64,000 bases of DNA from Saccharicrinis sp963675435 (GCA_963675435.1 OY776216.1:2790001-2854000), one strand, 5' to 3'; positions 53,651 through 63,110 are shown, numbered from the stretch's first letter. Notes: a model not told the origin generated them from the sequence alone. Numbers and translations are program-made.

Positions 53651-53924
53651 TTTTGATGGTGAATTTAATTGGTTCTTAATACTGTTTTAATAATGATAAA
53701 GCGGGTGCATTTACTGTTGCTTACAATAATATGATATATTTTTGTAAATCAATGAATCCTTTTGTAACTGTTTGTTGTTAATTTATATTCGGGGTAATAA
53801 TAGTTATACATGCTATTAAAATTATGTAAGCGGATATCAAACAAATCTGCGCATTTATAAAACGTTTTTTGTTAAAATAGTGTATTATATATTCTTTGCA
53901 AGAGAAATAAGAATAAAACCAAAC

Positions 53925-54158
53925 ATGAATGAAGAAACAATTATACAGGTTCTTTTAATTGCCTTTGGGTTACTTTTTATTTTTGGAGCCTATTTTGAGT
54001 GGGACTTTTTTTTTAGTAATGGAAAAGTTGATACGTTTGTAGCATTTATAGGAAAAAGTGGGGCTAGAATATTTTATATAGTTATAGGAGTTATATTATT
54101 CGTATTATCATTTCTGGATATAGTTCATGTAATTTATTTTAATTTATTGTTTACCTGA
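53925..54158 (+). CDS. Imm17-family-like small membrane protein
   Basis: Protein of 77 residues with two TM helices (IIQVLLIAFGLLFIFGAYF and ARIFYIVIGVILFVLSFL). It matches the layout of Imm17 immunity proteins: FxFGAYFEWDFFF in the first helix-turn and FIGKSGARIFYIVIGVIL in the second. ATG at 53925 (MNEETIIQ) is preferred to the upstream in-frame start. No toxin gene is next to it in this window, so it is an orphan. Confidence 0.6.
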   Translation: MNEETIIQVLLIAFGLLFIFGAYFEWDFFFSNGKVDTFVAFIGKSGARIFYIVIGVILFVLSFLDIVHVIYFNLLFT

Positions 54159-54225
54159 GGGATAAATAATATAGGTTTTAATACAAATTCAATAATATAT
54201 AAATTTTGATCTGTATAGATCATGA

Positions 54226-54280
54226 AGAATCTCAACTATATTCTCCTAATACGGGGGGTGAGAATATTTGTTGGGATTCT
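54226..54280 (+). terminator. Two-level hairpin downstream of the Imm17-like gene
   Basis: AGAATCTCAAC pairs with GTTGGGATTCT (11 bp, one G-U), and inside it TATTCTC pairs with GAGAATA (7 bp) around CTAATACGGGGGGT. TGTTTTT follows. It lies 67 bp after the stop. GATCTGTATAGATC, another palindrome, precedes it. It could be a terminator or a small structured RNA element. Confidence 0.6.
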
Positions 54281-54418
54281 TGTTTTTAACCTATTCTTAG
54301 TTTGTTTTTCTATTGATTTTTTCTAAAAATTTTTGATTAGTATATACTCAAGGCAAGGATTATTTATTTAAATATTATATTTTAGCTTTATAATACTTAA
54401 TTAAAAAAACGTTTTTCA

Positions 54419-54595
54419 ATGGAAGTAACAGAACAAGTTCTTGATGCAATGAAAAAGGTAGGTGAACCTTTAAATGCAGGTAAAGTAGTTGAATTAACTG
54501 GTTTAGAACGAAAGGCAGTAGATAAAGCAATGACCAAGCTTAAAAAGGAAGGTCAAATAGTTTCTCCAAAGAGATGTTATTGGGAACCAAAGTAA
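54419..54595 (+). CDS. Tiny winged-helix DNA-binding protein (58 residues)
   Basis: A short gene read directly: MEVTEQVLDAMKKVGEPLNA, GKVVELTGLERKAVDKAMTK, LKKEGQIVSPKRCYWEPK. The helix-turn-helix core GKVVELTGLERKAVDKAMTKL followed by a two-residue-wing KEGQIVSPKRCYW (here divided to avoid long strings) is the minimal MarR/ArsR-like wHTH. Upstream ATG has no SD, as usual. It is intact, compact and possibly a free-standing regulator or nucleoid-like protein. Confidence 0.75.
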   Translation: MEVTEQVLDAMKKVGEPLNAGKVVELTGLERKAVDKAMTKLKKEGQIVSPKRCYWEPK

Positions 54596-55050
54596 TAGAA
54601 ACAATTATACTGTTTATGCTAGAAAGGTTTATATAATATATTTATATAAGCCTTTTTTGTTACATTCTCAATCGTTAAATAGATGTAGTTCTATTCTTTT
54701 ATATTTGCTATACCTATGTATGTATTGACTATTTTAAAAGTGCATTGTTGTTGGAAATTACAGAATCAATCGTTTTAACTTTTTTCTATATTTGCGACAT
54801 TATAACATAGTCAGGTTTTGCAATAATTATTTTGTAGAAATGGGTTGATTAAATAATACTCTGAATAAATATAAATAAGCTTTTAGCCACTAATAAGCTT
54901 CATTGGTTTTATTCACTATGAATAGAGTATCTCTTTCAATTATGGTAGTGGTATCCGGAAATTATTAATAATAGAATTGATAATCCTTATTTAATTAATG
55001 GTATTGATATGCCTTTTTTATAAGGAAATTGTGTCGTAAATTTATGTAAT
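54596..55050. other. Intergenic region with a promoter-like element
   Basis: No gene seen. TATATTTG at 54787-54794 fits the TAnnTTTG element. If the IS630 at 55051 is removed, this promoter would lie ~300 bp before the ATP-grasp gene at 56217, so the IS may have separated that gene from its promoter. Confidence 0.4.
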
Positions 55051-56173
55051 ACCAAATATATTTCCATTTGATTGATATAATTATTATCTTTATAGTATGC
55101 CAAAACAAGCAGAAATAAATATAAAAGAGGACATTAAATATTTGAGAAACCTTCGAAAAAAGGAAAATAACCATAGGTTAAAAACTCGTATTCAGAGTCT
55201 AATACTCACCAAGGAAGAAAAGTTTAAACGTCGAATAGATTTAGCTAACCACTTAGGAGTAGGAATTGCCAGTCTGGATAGGTGGACAAGAGTTTACAAA
55301 GAGTCAGGACTTGAAGCTATGCTAAGTATCTCAAATGGAGGAGCCAGAAGAAGTAGCGTTCCCAAAGATGTCCATGACGGCTTGGCAAAAAAAGTATACG
55401 ATTCAGACAATCCACTTTTGGGTTACTGGGATGCTGTCGTATGGGTCAAAGAAAACTACGGTATTGAATTAAAATACAATACATTAAGAACATACTTAAT
55501 CCGTCACTTCAAAACCAAATTGAAAGAACCCCGAAAATCACATTACAAAAAAGATGAACAGGCCATACAGGCCTTTAAAAAAACTACCTAATCTTTTAAC
55601 CAACATTAGAATCAGTCTAATTAAAGATAAGTATGATAGTGTGAATTTATACTTTCAGGATGAAAGTAGATTTGGATTAATGACGCACACAGGCAGGTGT
55701 TTAACAGCAAAGGGAGTTAAGCCAATTGTTCGTTATCAACATGCCTTTAAAAACACTTACTTATATGGTAGTTTCTCCCCTATAGACGGTGATGCTTTTG
55801 TTTATGAAATAGAAGGAACCACAAGCGAAATATTTTACAAATATTTGGTTGAATTCTCAAAACATAAACCTAAAGAACTCAAGGTCATCATTATTGACAA
55901 TGCAGGATTCCACTCTTTACAGCAATATGATATTCCTGAAAATATAAAACTAATACGCATACCACCATACAGTCCCGAACTTAATCCATCTGAAAAGATA
56001 TGGCATTACATAAAACAAAAATTTAAAAACAAAGTGTTTGAAAAACTATCAAATGTCAAAAAATGGTTACATGACTTTGTCCAGAATGAATTAAAACCAG
56101 AAACAATAATGTCAATCACTCATAATGAATTATACAATGATGCCTTTGTCAATCATCTTGTAATTTAATTGGT
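55051..56173 (+). mobile_element. IS630-family element (~1.12 kb)
   Basis: Delimited by ACCAAATATATTT on the left and, inverted, ACCAATTAAATTA on the right. Flanking TAAT/ATAAT sequences fit the family's TA-rich target, but the exact duplication is ambiguous. The two ORFs together make a Tc1/mariner-type transposase. Confidence 0.75.
55097..56168 (+). pseudogene. IS630 transposase in two frames (frameshift at A7)
   Basis: The first frame (55097-55591) holds the helix-turn-helix: IDLANHLGVGIASLDRWTRV, YKESGLEAMLSISNGG. The second, +1 frame, runs on to 56168 with the DDE triad VNLYFQDESRFGLMTH, VIIIDNAGFHS and IPPYSPELNPSEKIWHYIKQ. The switch is at TTTAAAAAAAC (A7 at 55577-55583): frame 0 gives KKTT-stop, the other gives KKLPNLLTN. 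It is either slippage-dependent expression (known for IS630 elements) or a one-base insertion in an A6 run. Confidence 0.8.
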
Positions 56174-56216
56174 ATAATAGCGGTTTAAGCATTACATAAA
56201 ATAAAAATAAAGAATA

Positions 56217-58361
56217 ATGAAAGTTGCGCTTATTTATAATAAAGATATTGATGGTGTAATTAACACCTTTGGTATGCAAAATAAGGAGTTTTATAACGAA
56301 AAAACTGTTAAAAAGGTAGCCCAGAGTCTTGAAAAGGCTGGCCATAATGTTGCCATACTAGATGGTAATAAACAGATTATTGAGCGTCTTGAGAATTTTA
56401 TGCCAAGGGTTTATGAAGGAGAGCAAATGGGGATGATTTTTAATATGGCATATGGTATACAGGGCGAAAGTCGTTATACACATATTCCTTCTATGCTTGA
56501 AATGCTCGGTTTACCTTATGTAGGCTCATCCCCTTCAGGACATGCTTTGGCTTTAGATAAAGTATTAACTAAAATTATATGGAAAAACAATAATCTGCCA
56601 ACTCCTGACTTTTGGGTGTTTAATTCACCTGAAGAAGACATGAATTCAGTAGTTTTTCCCGTGATTGTTAAACCAAAAATGGAAAGTGTTTCCTTTGGTT
56701 TAAAGGTAGTCTACAATGTTGATGATCTTAGAGAAGCGGTTCACTTTATTATTACAGAATTTGATCAGCAAGCTTTGGTTGAACAATTCATTCGTGGTCG
56801 TGAATTTTGTGTTGGATTAATAGGAAACTCCCCAGAGGAGACCTTTCCGGTATTAGAAATTGACTTGGAAGGTGATCCTGATGCCATTCAAACAGTGGAT
56901 GATAAAAAGCACAAACCCAAAAAGAAAGTATGTCCGGCAAAGCTATCAGATGAATTGACTGCAAAAATGCAAAGACTATCCTCAGAGGCATTTCATGCTT
57001 TGAACTTAAGAGATTTTGCTCGTGTGGATATTCGTTTAGATGAGGATGATAATATCTATTTATTAGAAATTAACTCCATGGCTAGTCTTGGGGAAACAGG
57101 TTCTTATCCTACAGCAGCTAAAGTTGCAGGGTATAATTTTGAAAATTTGGTAAATAAAATGCTGGATGTGGCTTCTGTACGGTATTTTTCAAATACGTTA
57201 CTGACAGATGTAGATTCTAATGAAAAACCAAAAATATCATTAATATCTCGTATGCGTACCTTCATTAAAACCAGGCAACAGCATACCGAAAAGTTTTTAA
57301 AAACTTTAGTTGACACAGATACTTATGTGCGTAATGTTGATGGTGTAAATTATTGTTCCGGAGTAATTAGTAGCGAATTAAGTCATCTTGGTTTTACTCA
57401 GGAAATACATCCCCAGCTGGAAGTAGGCAATATCATGTACTTTTCAAATTCATTTAGTAAAGAAGTTGACTATTTGTTATTACAACCTATTGATAACAGG
57501 GTTAAGCTGGCTCAACACGAAAATTATAATGAGCATGAGCAATATCTGGAAGGAACTGGTATTTGGGAAAATAAGGGTGGTATTGCAATCTTAGTTTCAG
57601 CATTACAGGCCCTAAAGTTTACCCGTAATATTAAGAAATTAAAAATAGGCATCTTGCTTATAACAGATTCTTCTATTGATGGCAGGTATTCAAAATCCAT
57701 CATTGAACAAAAAGCTGATCTTGCTAAAAATGTTATTTCATTAAGTGGAAGTTCAAAAAAAGGTGGTTTAATCCTATCGCGTTCGGGTTCTGCTTTATAT
57801 CATTTCGAAACAAAACTAATTAATAAGGATAGTCCGGAACATGTTTCGAGTACAGCAATGAATTTCAATAAAACACTTGCTGCTATATCAGATATTTCCA
57901 GAAATGATACAAATAATATTATTGCACCATATGATATTCAGTTTAAGAGTAATATTTTTAAGATGTATGCTTATGGTTCTGCAGGCATTAGTGTTCGTCA
58001 TAATTCTTCTGAAATATTAGATGATATTGAGCAAAAGATTAAAAAGATTCTCACCATACAAAAGCGCAATAAAGTTTTTCAAATTCAATTTGAAGGAGGC
58101 ATAAAAAGAAATGCTATGTTAGAAACAGAAAAAACAAAGTCCTTATTTAAACATATTTCATCTATTGCCAAGCAAATTGATGTACGCATTACTCAGGAGC
58201 ACCGTTGGAGTTCGGCTGATATTTGTCATATAAAAAAGGACATGGCAAAAATTGATGGATTAGGTCCTGTCGGTGAATATCTTCCTTCTGAAAATGAACG
58301 TATTATTCGTCATAGTTTAATTGAAAGATCACTTCTGCTTGCCTTGACTTTAAAGGGTTAG
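56217..58361 (+). CDS. ATP-grasp (D-Ala-D-Ala-ligase-like) fused to degenerate M20-peptidase-like domain
   Basis: Protein of 714 residues. Residues ~1-320 form an ATP-grasp ligase like Ddl: MIFNMAYGIQGESRYTHIPS, PYVGSSPSGHALALDKVLTK, FPVIVKPKMESVSFGLKVV, LVEQFIRGREFCVGLIGN, VDIRLDEDDNIYLLEINSMA and SLGETGSYPTAAKVAGY. Residues ~345-714 follow the M20 peptidase fold: GTGIWENKGGIAILVSALQAL, LLITDSSIDGRYSKSI, a dimerisation region and RWSSADICHIKKDMAKIDGL. The metal ligands are altered: LQPID replaces GHxD, GIWENKGG has E for D, and TDSSIDG lacks the EE pair. It therefore looks like a ligase with a catalytically dead peptidase domain, possibly for substrate binding. Confidence 0.8.
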   Translation: MKVALIYNKDIDGVINTFGMQNKEFYNEKTVKKVAQSLEKAGHNVAILDGNKQIIERLENFMPRVYEGEQMGMIFNMAYGIQGESRYTHIPSMLEMLGLPYVGSSPSGHALALDKVLTKIIWKNNNLPTPDFWVFNSPEEDMNSVVFPVIVKPKMESVSFGLKVVYNVDDLREAVHFIITEFDQQALVEQFIRGREFCVGLIGNSPEETFPVLEIDLEGDPDAIQTVDDKKHKPKKKVCPAKLSDELTAKMQRLSSEAFHALNLRDFARVDIRLDEDDNIYLLEINSMASLGETGSYPTAAKVAGYNFENLVNKMLDVASVRYFSNTLLTDVDSNEKPKISLISRMRTFIKTRQQHTEKFLKTLVDTDTYVRNVDGVNYCSGVISSELSHLGFTQEIHPQLEVGNIMYFSNSFSKEVDYLLLQPIDNRVKLAQHENYNEHEQYLEGTGIWENKGGIAILVSALQALKFTRNIKKLKIGILLITDSSIDGRYSKSIIEQKADLAKNVISLSGSSKKGGLILSRSGSALYHFETKLINKDSPEHVSSTAMNFNKTLAAISDISRNDTNNIIAPYDIQFKSNIFKMYAYGSAGISVRHNSSEILDDIEQKIKKILTIQKRNKVFQIQFEGGIKRNAMLETEKTKSLFKHISSIAKQIDVRITQEHRWSSADICHIKKDMAKIDGLGPVGEYLPSENERIIRHSLIERSLLLALTLKG

Positions 58362-58420
58362 AGTTTATTTGAACAAATTTATGTACTAAAATAAATACAA
58401 ATAGTACACACAGACATCTC

Positions 58421-58503
58421 TAATTTTGCATTAAATTTTAATCTTTGTTGTTCAATAAATATGCTTATATAATCGGGATATTTATTTTTTTAATCTCCCG
58501 ATT
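58421..58503 (+). promoter_or_regulatory. Promoter element and hairpin in the leader of the GH2 gene
   Basis: TAATTTTG (58421-58428) fits TAnnTTTG. Downstream AATCGGGA (58471-58478) and TCCCGATT (58496-58503) form an 8-bp hairpin around an AT-rich loop, within a ~140-bp untranslated leader. The hairpin may regulate or terminate; no known riboswitch motif is seen. Confidence 0.45.
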
Positions 58504-58564
58504 ATTATCATGCGTTGATATAAGGTATGATTAAAATGGATGTATATAAGTAGAATATAATTAT

Positions 58565-60994
58565 ATGAAGAAGTTAGTATTATTGAGTATTATTTTTTCT
58601 GTTAGTGTTTTTGTTTTTGGTCAGGATGGAATACGTTCTGTACTCACCTTATCCGACCATTGGAAATTTAGTAAAGGCGATTTTGAAGGAGCAGAACGTG
58701 TCGGTTTTAACGATAAAAAGTGGGAAGATGTATCTGTACCTCACGATTGGGCCATTTATGGTCCCTTCGATAAAGAAATCGACAAGCAGACTGTACGTAT
58801 CGTTCAAAATAAAGAAAAGGCAGCTACAGAAAAATATGGTAGAACTGGGGCGCTTCCTCATATAGGTATTGGGTGGTATCGTACAACCTTTACACTTCCG
58901 GAATTTAAACAAGGTAAAAAGGCATTATTGGTTTTTGATGGAGCAATGAGTAATGCTCAGGTTTATATTAATGGACAAAAAGTAGGTTATCGTCCATATG
59001 GATATAGTTATTTCTATTTCGATATTTCAGATTATATCAATACACAGCGTGAAAATACCATTGCTGTTCGTTTAGAAAATAAGGAAAAAGCAAGTCGTTG
59101 GTACCCTGGGGCAGGATTATACAGAAAAGTACAGATTATAGTAAAAGATGAGGTTTGTTTTAATCAGTGGGGTACTTTTATAACTACACCGTTTGTAAGC
59201 AATAATGTGGCTAAAGTAAATGTAAAATCAGAAGTTACTGGTAATAATGTATCGGTAGAAGTTATAATTAAAAACAGTACAGGTGAAGTGGTAGCCAAAC
59301 AGACAGGAACTGAAATGTTTGGTCAACAGATTGAACAAAATATTGCTGTAAGTAATCCGCAATTATGGAATCCGGAAACCCCATTGTTATATACCGCTGA
59401 ATTAAAATTATACCAGGATAGTCAGGTCAAAGATACTCAAACCATAAAGTTTGGTATTAGAACCATAGAATATAGTGCAGATAAAGGATTTCAATTAAAT
59501 GGTAAAACAACTAAATTTAAGGGAGTCTGTTTGCATCACGATTTAGGTCCATTAGGTGCGGCTATAAATAAGTCTGCACTTAAACGACAATTAACTATCT
59601 TAAAGGATATGGGGTGTAATGCCATCCGTTCATCTCATAATATGCCTTCTCACGAGCAATTAGAGCTTTGCGACGAAATGGGATTTTTATTTTTGGCAGA
59701 GAGTTTTGATGAATGGGCTAAATCAAAAGTAAAAAATGGATACAATCTATATTTTAATGAGTGGGCTGAAAAAGATGTTGTTAATTTAGTCAGAGCAACA
59801 CGAAATCACCCTTGTATTGTGATGTGGAGTTCTGGGAATGAGGTTCCGGACCAATATGGGAGTGTAGGCGTAAAACGGGCTAAGATGTTACAGGATATCT
59901 TCCATAGAGAAGACCCAACTCGTCCGGTAACTGTAGGAATGGATCAGGTTAAGGCTGTGATGGAGAGTGGTTTTGGTGCAATTATGGATATTCCCGGATT
60001 AAACTACAGAGTGCATTTATACGAAGAAGCTTATGATCGTTTTCCACAGGGATTTGTACTGGGATCAGAAACTGCGTCAACAGTTAGTTCAAGAGGTGTT
60101 TACAAGTTTCCGGTTGAAATAAAAAGTAATACAATGTATGAGGATGGACAATGTTCATCTTATGATTTTGAGTATTGTAGTTGGAGTAATCTACCCGATG
60201 ATGATGCAGTGCTACAGGATGATAAAGATTGGGTTATAGGTGAGTTTGTATGGACTGGTTTTGACTATTTGGGAGAACCTACTCCTTATGATACGCAATG
60301 GCCTTCTCGAAGTTCTTATTTTGGGATATGTGACCTAGCTGGATTAAAAAAAGACCGATATTATTGGTATCGAAGTCGTTGGAATACAAATGATGAAACT
60401 CTGCATATTTTGCCTCACTGGAATTGGGAAGGCCGTGAAGGAGAAATAACTCCGGTTTTTGTTTACACGAACTACAATAAAGCTGAGTTGTTTGTAAATG
60501 GGAAAAGTCAGGGAATTCAGGAAAAAAGCAATCAAACCAAACAGAACAGATATCGTTTGATGTGGATGGATGTAAAATATGAACCAGGTACCATTAAAGT
60601 TGTAGCATACGATGAAAATGGAAATCCTGCGGCAGAAAAACAAATTCGAACAGCCGGGACTCCTGATCATATTCAACTAACAGCTGATCGTACTACTATA
60701 GCTGCAGATGGAAAAGATTTGAGTTATGTAACTGTTTCTGTAGTTGATAAAGATGGTAATTTATGTCCTAATGCAACCAATCAACTAAGATTTAAGGTTT
60801 CAGGAAAAGGTATATACAGAGCGGCCTGTAATGGTGATGCTACTTCATTAGAGCCATTTCACTTGCCTACAATGAAAACCTTTAGTGGTAAATTAGTCGT
60901 GTTGGTTCAGTCTCAAAAAATACCTGGAGAAATTGGTTTAAAAGTTACAGGTAAAGGATTAAATAGTGGATCAATAACCTTAAATGCAAAATAG
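58565..60994 (+). CDS. GH2 beta-galactosidase-like glycoside hydrolase with DUF4982
   Basis: Exported enzyme of 809 residues. Signal peptide (LVLLSIIFSVSVFVFGQ); sugar-binding jelly roll with WYRTTFTLPEF, VFDGAMSNAQVYINGQKVGY and ENKEKASRWYPGAGLYRKV; immunoglobulin-like domain; TIM barrel with GVCLHHDLGPLGAAINKSAL, NAIRSSHNMPSHEQLELCDE, acid/base glutamate in VMWSSGNEVPD and nucleophile in LGSETASTVS; then DUF4982 (VFVYTNYNKAELFVNGKSQG) and a C-terminal invasin-like Ig domain. It removes beta-linked galactose or related sugars. The nearby LacI-kduI-kduD genes suggest a polysaccharide pathway. Confidence 0.9.
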   Translation: MKKLVLLSIIFSVSVFVFGQDGIRSVLTLSDHWKFSKGDFEGAERVGFNDKKWEDVSVPHDWAIYGPFDKEIDKQTVRIVQNKEKAATEKYGRTGALPHIGIGWYRTTFTLPEFKQGKKALLVFDGAMSNAQVYINGQKVGYRPYGYSYFYFDISDYINTQRENTIAVRLENKEKASRWYPGAGLYRKVQIIVKDEVCFNQWGTFITTPFVSNNVAKVNVKSEVTGNNVSVEVIIKNSTGEVVAKQTGTEMFGQQIEQNIAVSNPQLWNPETPLLYTAELKLYQDSQVKDTQTIKFGIRTIEYSADKGFQLNGKTTKFKGVCLHHDLGPLGAAINKSALKRQLTILKDMGCNAIRSSHNMPSHEQLELCDEMGFLFLAESFDEWAKSKVKNGYNLYFNEWAEKDVVNLVRATRNHPCIVMWSSGNEVPDQYGSVGVKRAKMLQDIFHREDPTRPVTVGMDQVKAVMESGFGAIMDIPGLNYRVHLYEEAYDRFPQGFVLGSETASTVSSRGVYKFPVEIKSNTMYEDGQCSSYDFEYCSWSNLPDDDAVLQDDKDWVIGEFVWTGFDYLGEPTPYDTQWPSRSSYFGICDLAGLKKDRYYWYRSRWNTNDETLHILPHWNWEGREGEITPVFVYTNYNKAELFVNGKSQGIQEKSNQTKQNRYRLMWMDVKYEPGTIKVVAYDENGNPAAEKQIRTAGTPDHIQLTADRTTIAADGKDLSYVTVSVVDKDGNLCPNATNQLRFKVSGKGIYRAACNGDATSLEPFHLPTMKTFSGKLVVLVQSQKIPGEIGLKVTGKGLNSGSITLNAK

Positions 60995-61028
60995 TCTGAT
61001 TTAGAACGAAAGTTTTTCAGAGTAGTGG

Positions 61029-61070
61029 AATCGCCATGAAATTCATTGATGAATATTATGGCGATTTTTT
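61029..61070 (+). terminator. Rho-independent terminator of the GH2 gene
   Basis: AATCGCCAT and ATGGCGATT make a 9-bp stem with an inner ATTCAT/ATGAAT pairing, followed by TTTTTT. It is 35 bp after the stop codon. Confidence 0.85.
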
Positions 61071-61177
61071 GTTGGAGTAGGAGTTAATAGGTATATAAAG
61101 AGATTGTTAATCGTTGTGTTTGAGGTTGTTTATATTATTGAAATCTTTTATTAGAAATTAAATTTCTCAAAATTGCG

Positions 61178-61207
61178 CAATCGTTTGTATTTTTGTGCAA
61201 TCGTTTG
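61178..61207. promoter_or_regulatory. Two LacI-type operators exactly 20 bp apart
   Basis: CAATCGTTTG occurs at 61178-61187 and 61198-61207 in the larger context GCGCAATCGTTTGTA and GTGCAATCGTTTGTA. It has the central CG and near-palindromic shape of LacI-family operators. TATTTTTG (61188-61195), a minus-7-like element, lies between them. The start codon is 24 bp after the second. The layout suggests autoregulation of the LacI gene and control of the downstream kdu genes. Confidence 0.65.
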
Positions 61208-61231
61208 TAATATTGTGCAAAATTTAATTGA

Positions 61232-62233
61232 ATGAAGAAAGTTACAATTAATGATATTGCTAAAAAATTAGGAGTTACTCCTTCCACAATTTCGAGAGCT
61301 TTGGCTGATAATAAAAGGGTTAGTCAGGCAACCCGCGATAAGGTGAAGCGAATGGCCCATGAAATGGGATACCAGCCTAATTTAATGGCATCCTCACTAC
61401 GAAAAGGAAAATCAGATTTAATTGGGATGATTGTTCCAAGAATCAATCGTCATTTCTTTAGTAATATCATTAGTGGAGTAGAAGAAATTCTAAACCCTGC
61501 CGGATACAGTCTTTTAATTATGCAGAGTCATGAGAAACTTGAATCAGAAATTAAGGCAGTTCATTCATTAATGAGAAATAGGGTAGGAGGTATTATTATT
61601 TCGCTATCTGTTGAAACGAATCGATTTGAGCACCTACAAGGTGTGGTTGATGCAAATGTTCCATTAGTTCAGTTTGATAGGGTTTGTAAAGATTTAAAAG
61701 GACCAAAGATTGTAAATGACAATGTAACTGGTGCTTATTTAGCAACCAAGTACTTGTTACATTCGGGTTATAAACGAATTGCCCATTTTTCCGGAAATAA
61801 AATGATTAATGTGTATGGTGAACGTATTATAGGATACAAAAAAGCTATTGCCGAGGAGTTAGGGGAGGTAGATGAGTCACTTATTCTTGAGGATACTATC
61901 ACTCGGGATTCTGGATTGGAAACCATACAGAAAGTAATAAAAGAAAAGGAAATAGACGCTGTATTTTGTGCAGGTGACTATTCTGCTTTTGGTGTTTTTG
62001 AAGGTTTGAAAGAACTTGAAGTTGAATTCCCTGGAAAATTTGGATTAGTAGGTTTTGGAAATGAACCATTTGCAGAGATGTTACATCCCTCTTTATCTTC
62101 AATAGAACAAGAAGGAAGAGAAATTGGACGAATTGCTGCTCAGGAAATGATAGATGCCATAAATGGAGATTTGCATAATATTGAGCGTGTTGTGCCTGTA
62201 GAGTTCAAAGAAAGAGAATCATCAAAAAGATAA
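61232..62233 (+). CDS. LacI-family transcriptional regulator of the kdu genes
   Basis: Protein of 333 residues: N-terminal HTH TINDIAKKLGVTPSTISRAL with hinge GYQPNLMASSLRKGKSDLIG, followed by a periplasmic-binding-protein-like ligand domain (GMIVPRINRHFFSNIISGVE, VNDNVTGAYLATKYLLHSGY, FCAGDYSAFGVFEGLKEL, TSLSS-like region LHPSLSSIEQEGREIGRIAA). Probably senses an intermediate of uronate catabolism such as a ketodeoxy sugar. kduI starts 25 bp after it, so they are co-transcribed; the operators upstream fit autoregulation. Confidence 0.92.
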   Translation: MKKVTINDIAKKLGVTPSTISRALADNKRVSQATRDKVKRMAHEMGYQPNLMASSLRKGKSDLIGMIVPRINRHFFSNIISGVEEILNPAGYSLLIMQSHEKLESEIKAVHSLMRNRVGGIIISLSVETNRFEHLQGVVDANVPLVQFDRVCKDLKGPKIVNDNVTGAYLATKYLLHSGYKRIAHFSGNKMINVYGERIIGYKKAIAEELGEVDESLILEDTITRDSGLETIQKVIKEKEIDAVFCAGDYSAFGVFEGLKELEVEFPGKFGLVGFGNEPFAEMLHPSLSSIEQEGREIGRIAAQEMIDAINGDLHNIERVVPVEFKERESSKR

Positions 62234-62258
62234 ATATTAACTTATAAAAGTAATAGAC

Positions 62259-63095
62259 ATGAGTTTAGAAGTTCGTTATGCAGTACATCCTGAAGATGTA
62301 AAAAGTTATGATACGACTCGTATCAGAAAAGAGTTTTTAATTGAAAAAGTAATGGTTCCTGGTGAAATTAACCTGGTATATTCTTTTTATGACAGATATA
62401 TTGTAGGAGGTGCAGTTCCTACTGACAAGCCAATTAAATTGGAAACTTATGAAGAGTTAAAAGCTGAATACTTTTTAGCTCGTCGTGAGATGGGAATTAT
62501 TAACGTTGGTGGCGATGCAACAATCACTGCTGATGGTGTAGTATATACGTTAAAATATAAAGAGGCATTATATTTAGGTCAAGGAGTAAAAGATGTTGTA
62601 TTTGAATCAGTTGATGCTTCAAAACCAGCTCATTTATATATTAACTCAGCTCCTGCACATAAAGCCTTCCCTTCAAAACATGTAACACTAGGAGATGCTA
62701 ATGTATTACAATTGGGTTCTTTAGAAACTTCTAACGAGCGTCAAATTAATCAGTTAATTGTTAAAGAAGTAATTCCAACTTGTCAGTTGCAAATGGGGAT
62801 GACAGCTTTACAGCCTGGTAGTGTTTGGAATACAATGCCAGCTCATACTCATAACCGAAGAATGGAAGCTTACTTTTATTTTGAAGTTCCAGAAAGTCAG
62901 GCAGTATGTCACTTTATGGGACAGACTGATGAAACACGTCATATTTGGATGCAAAATGAGCAAGCAGTACTTTCTCCATCATGGAGTATTCACAGCGCTG
63001 CAGGTACTTCAAATTATATTTTTATTTGGGGTATGGCAGGTGAAAATCTTGATTATACAGATATGGATATTCGTCAACCAAACGAATTGAAATAA
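62259..63095 (+). CDS. kduI: 5-dehydro-4-deoxy-D-glucuronate isomerase KduI
   Basis: Cupin isomerase converting 5-keto-4-deoxyuronate to 2,5-diketo-3-deoxygluconate, in the pectin/uronate pathway. Protein of 278 residues, family length. Landmarks: EVRYAVHPEDVKSYDTTRIR, LIEKVMVPGEINLVYSFYDR, GGDATITADG, QLQMGMTALQPGSVWNTMPA and the zinc ligands HTHNRRMEAYFYFEVPE; IHSAAGTSNYIFIWGMAGEN at the C terminus is standard. Confidence 0.97.
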   Translation: MSLEVRYAVHPEDVKSYDTTRIRKEFLIEKVMVPGEINLVYSFYDRYIVGGAVPTDKPIKLETYEELKAEYFLARREMGIINVGGDATITADGVVYTLKYKEALYLGQGVKDVVFESVDASKPAHLYINSAPAHKAFPSKHVTLGDANVLQLGSLETSNERQINQLIVKEVIPTCQLQMGMTALQPGSVWNTMPAHTHNRRMEAYFYFEVPESQAVCHFMGQTDETRHIWMQNEQAVLSPSWSIHSAAGTSNYIFIWGMAGENLDYTDMDIRQPNELK

Positions 63096-63110
63096 GCATG
63101 AAAATACCAT

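Noticed and set aside
58421..58564. Riboswitch in the GH2 leader
   Set aside because: Only one short hairpin is present and no known riboswitch core could be matched.
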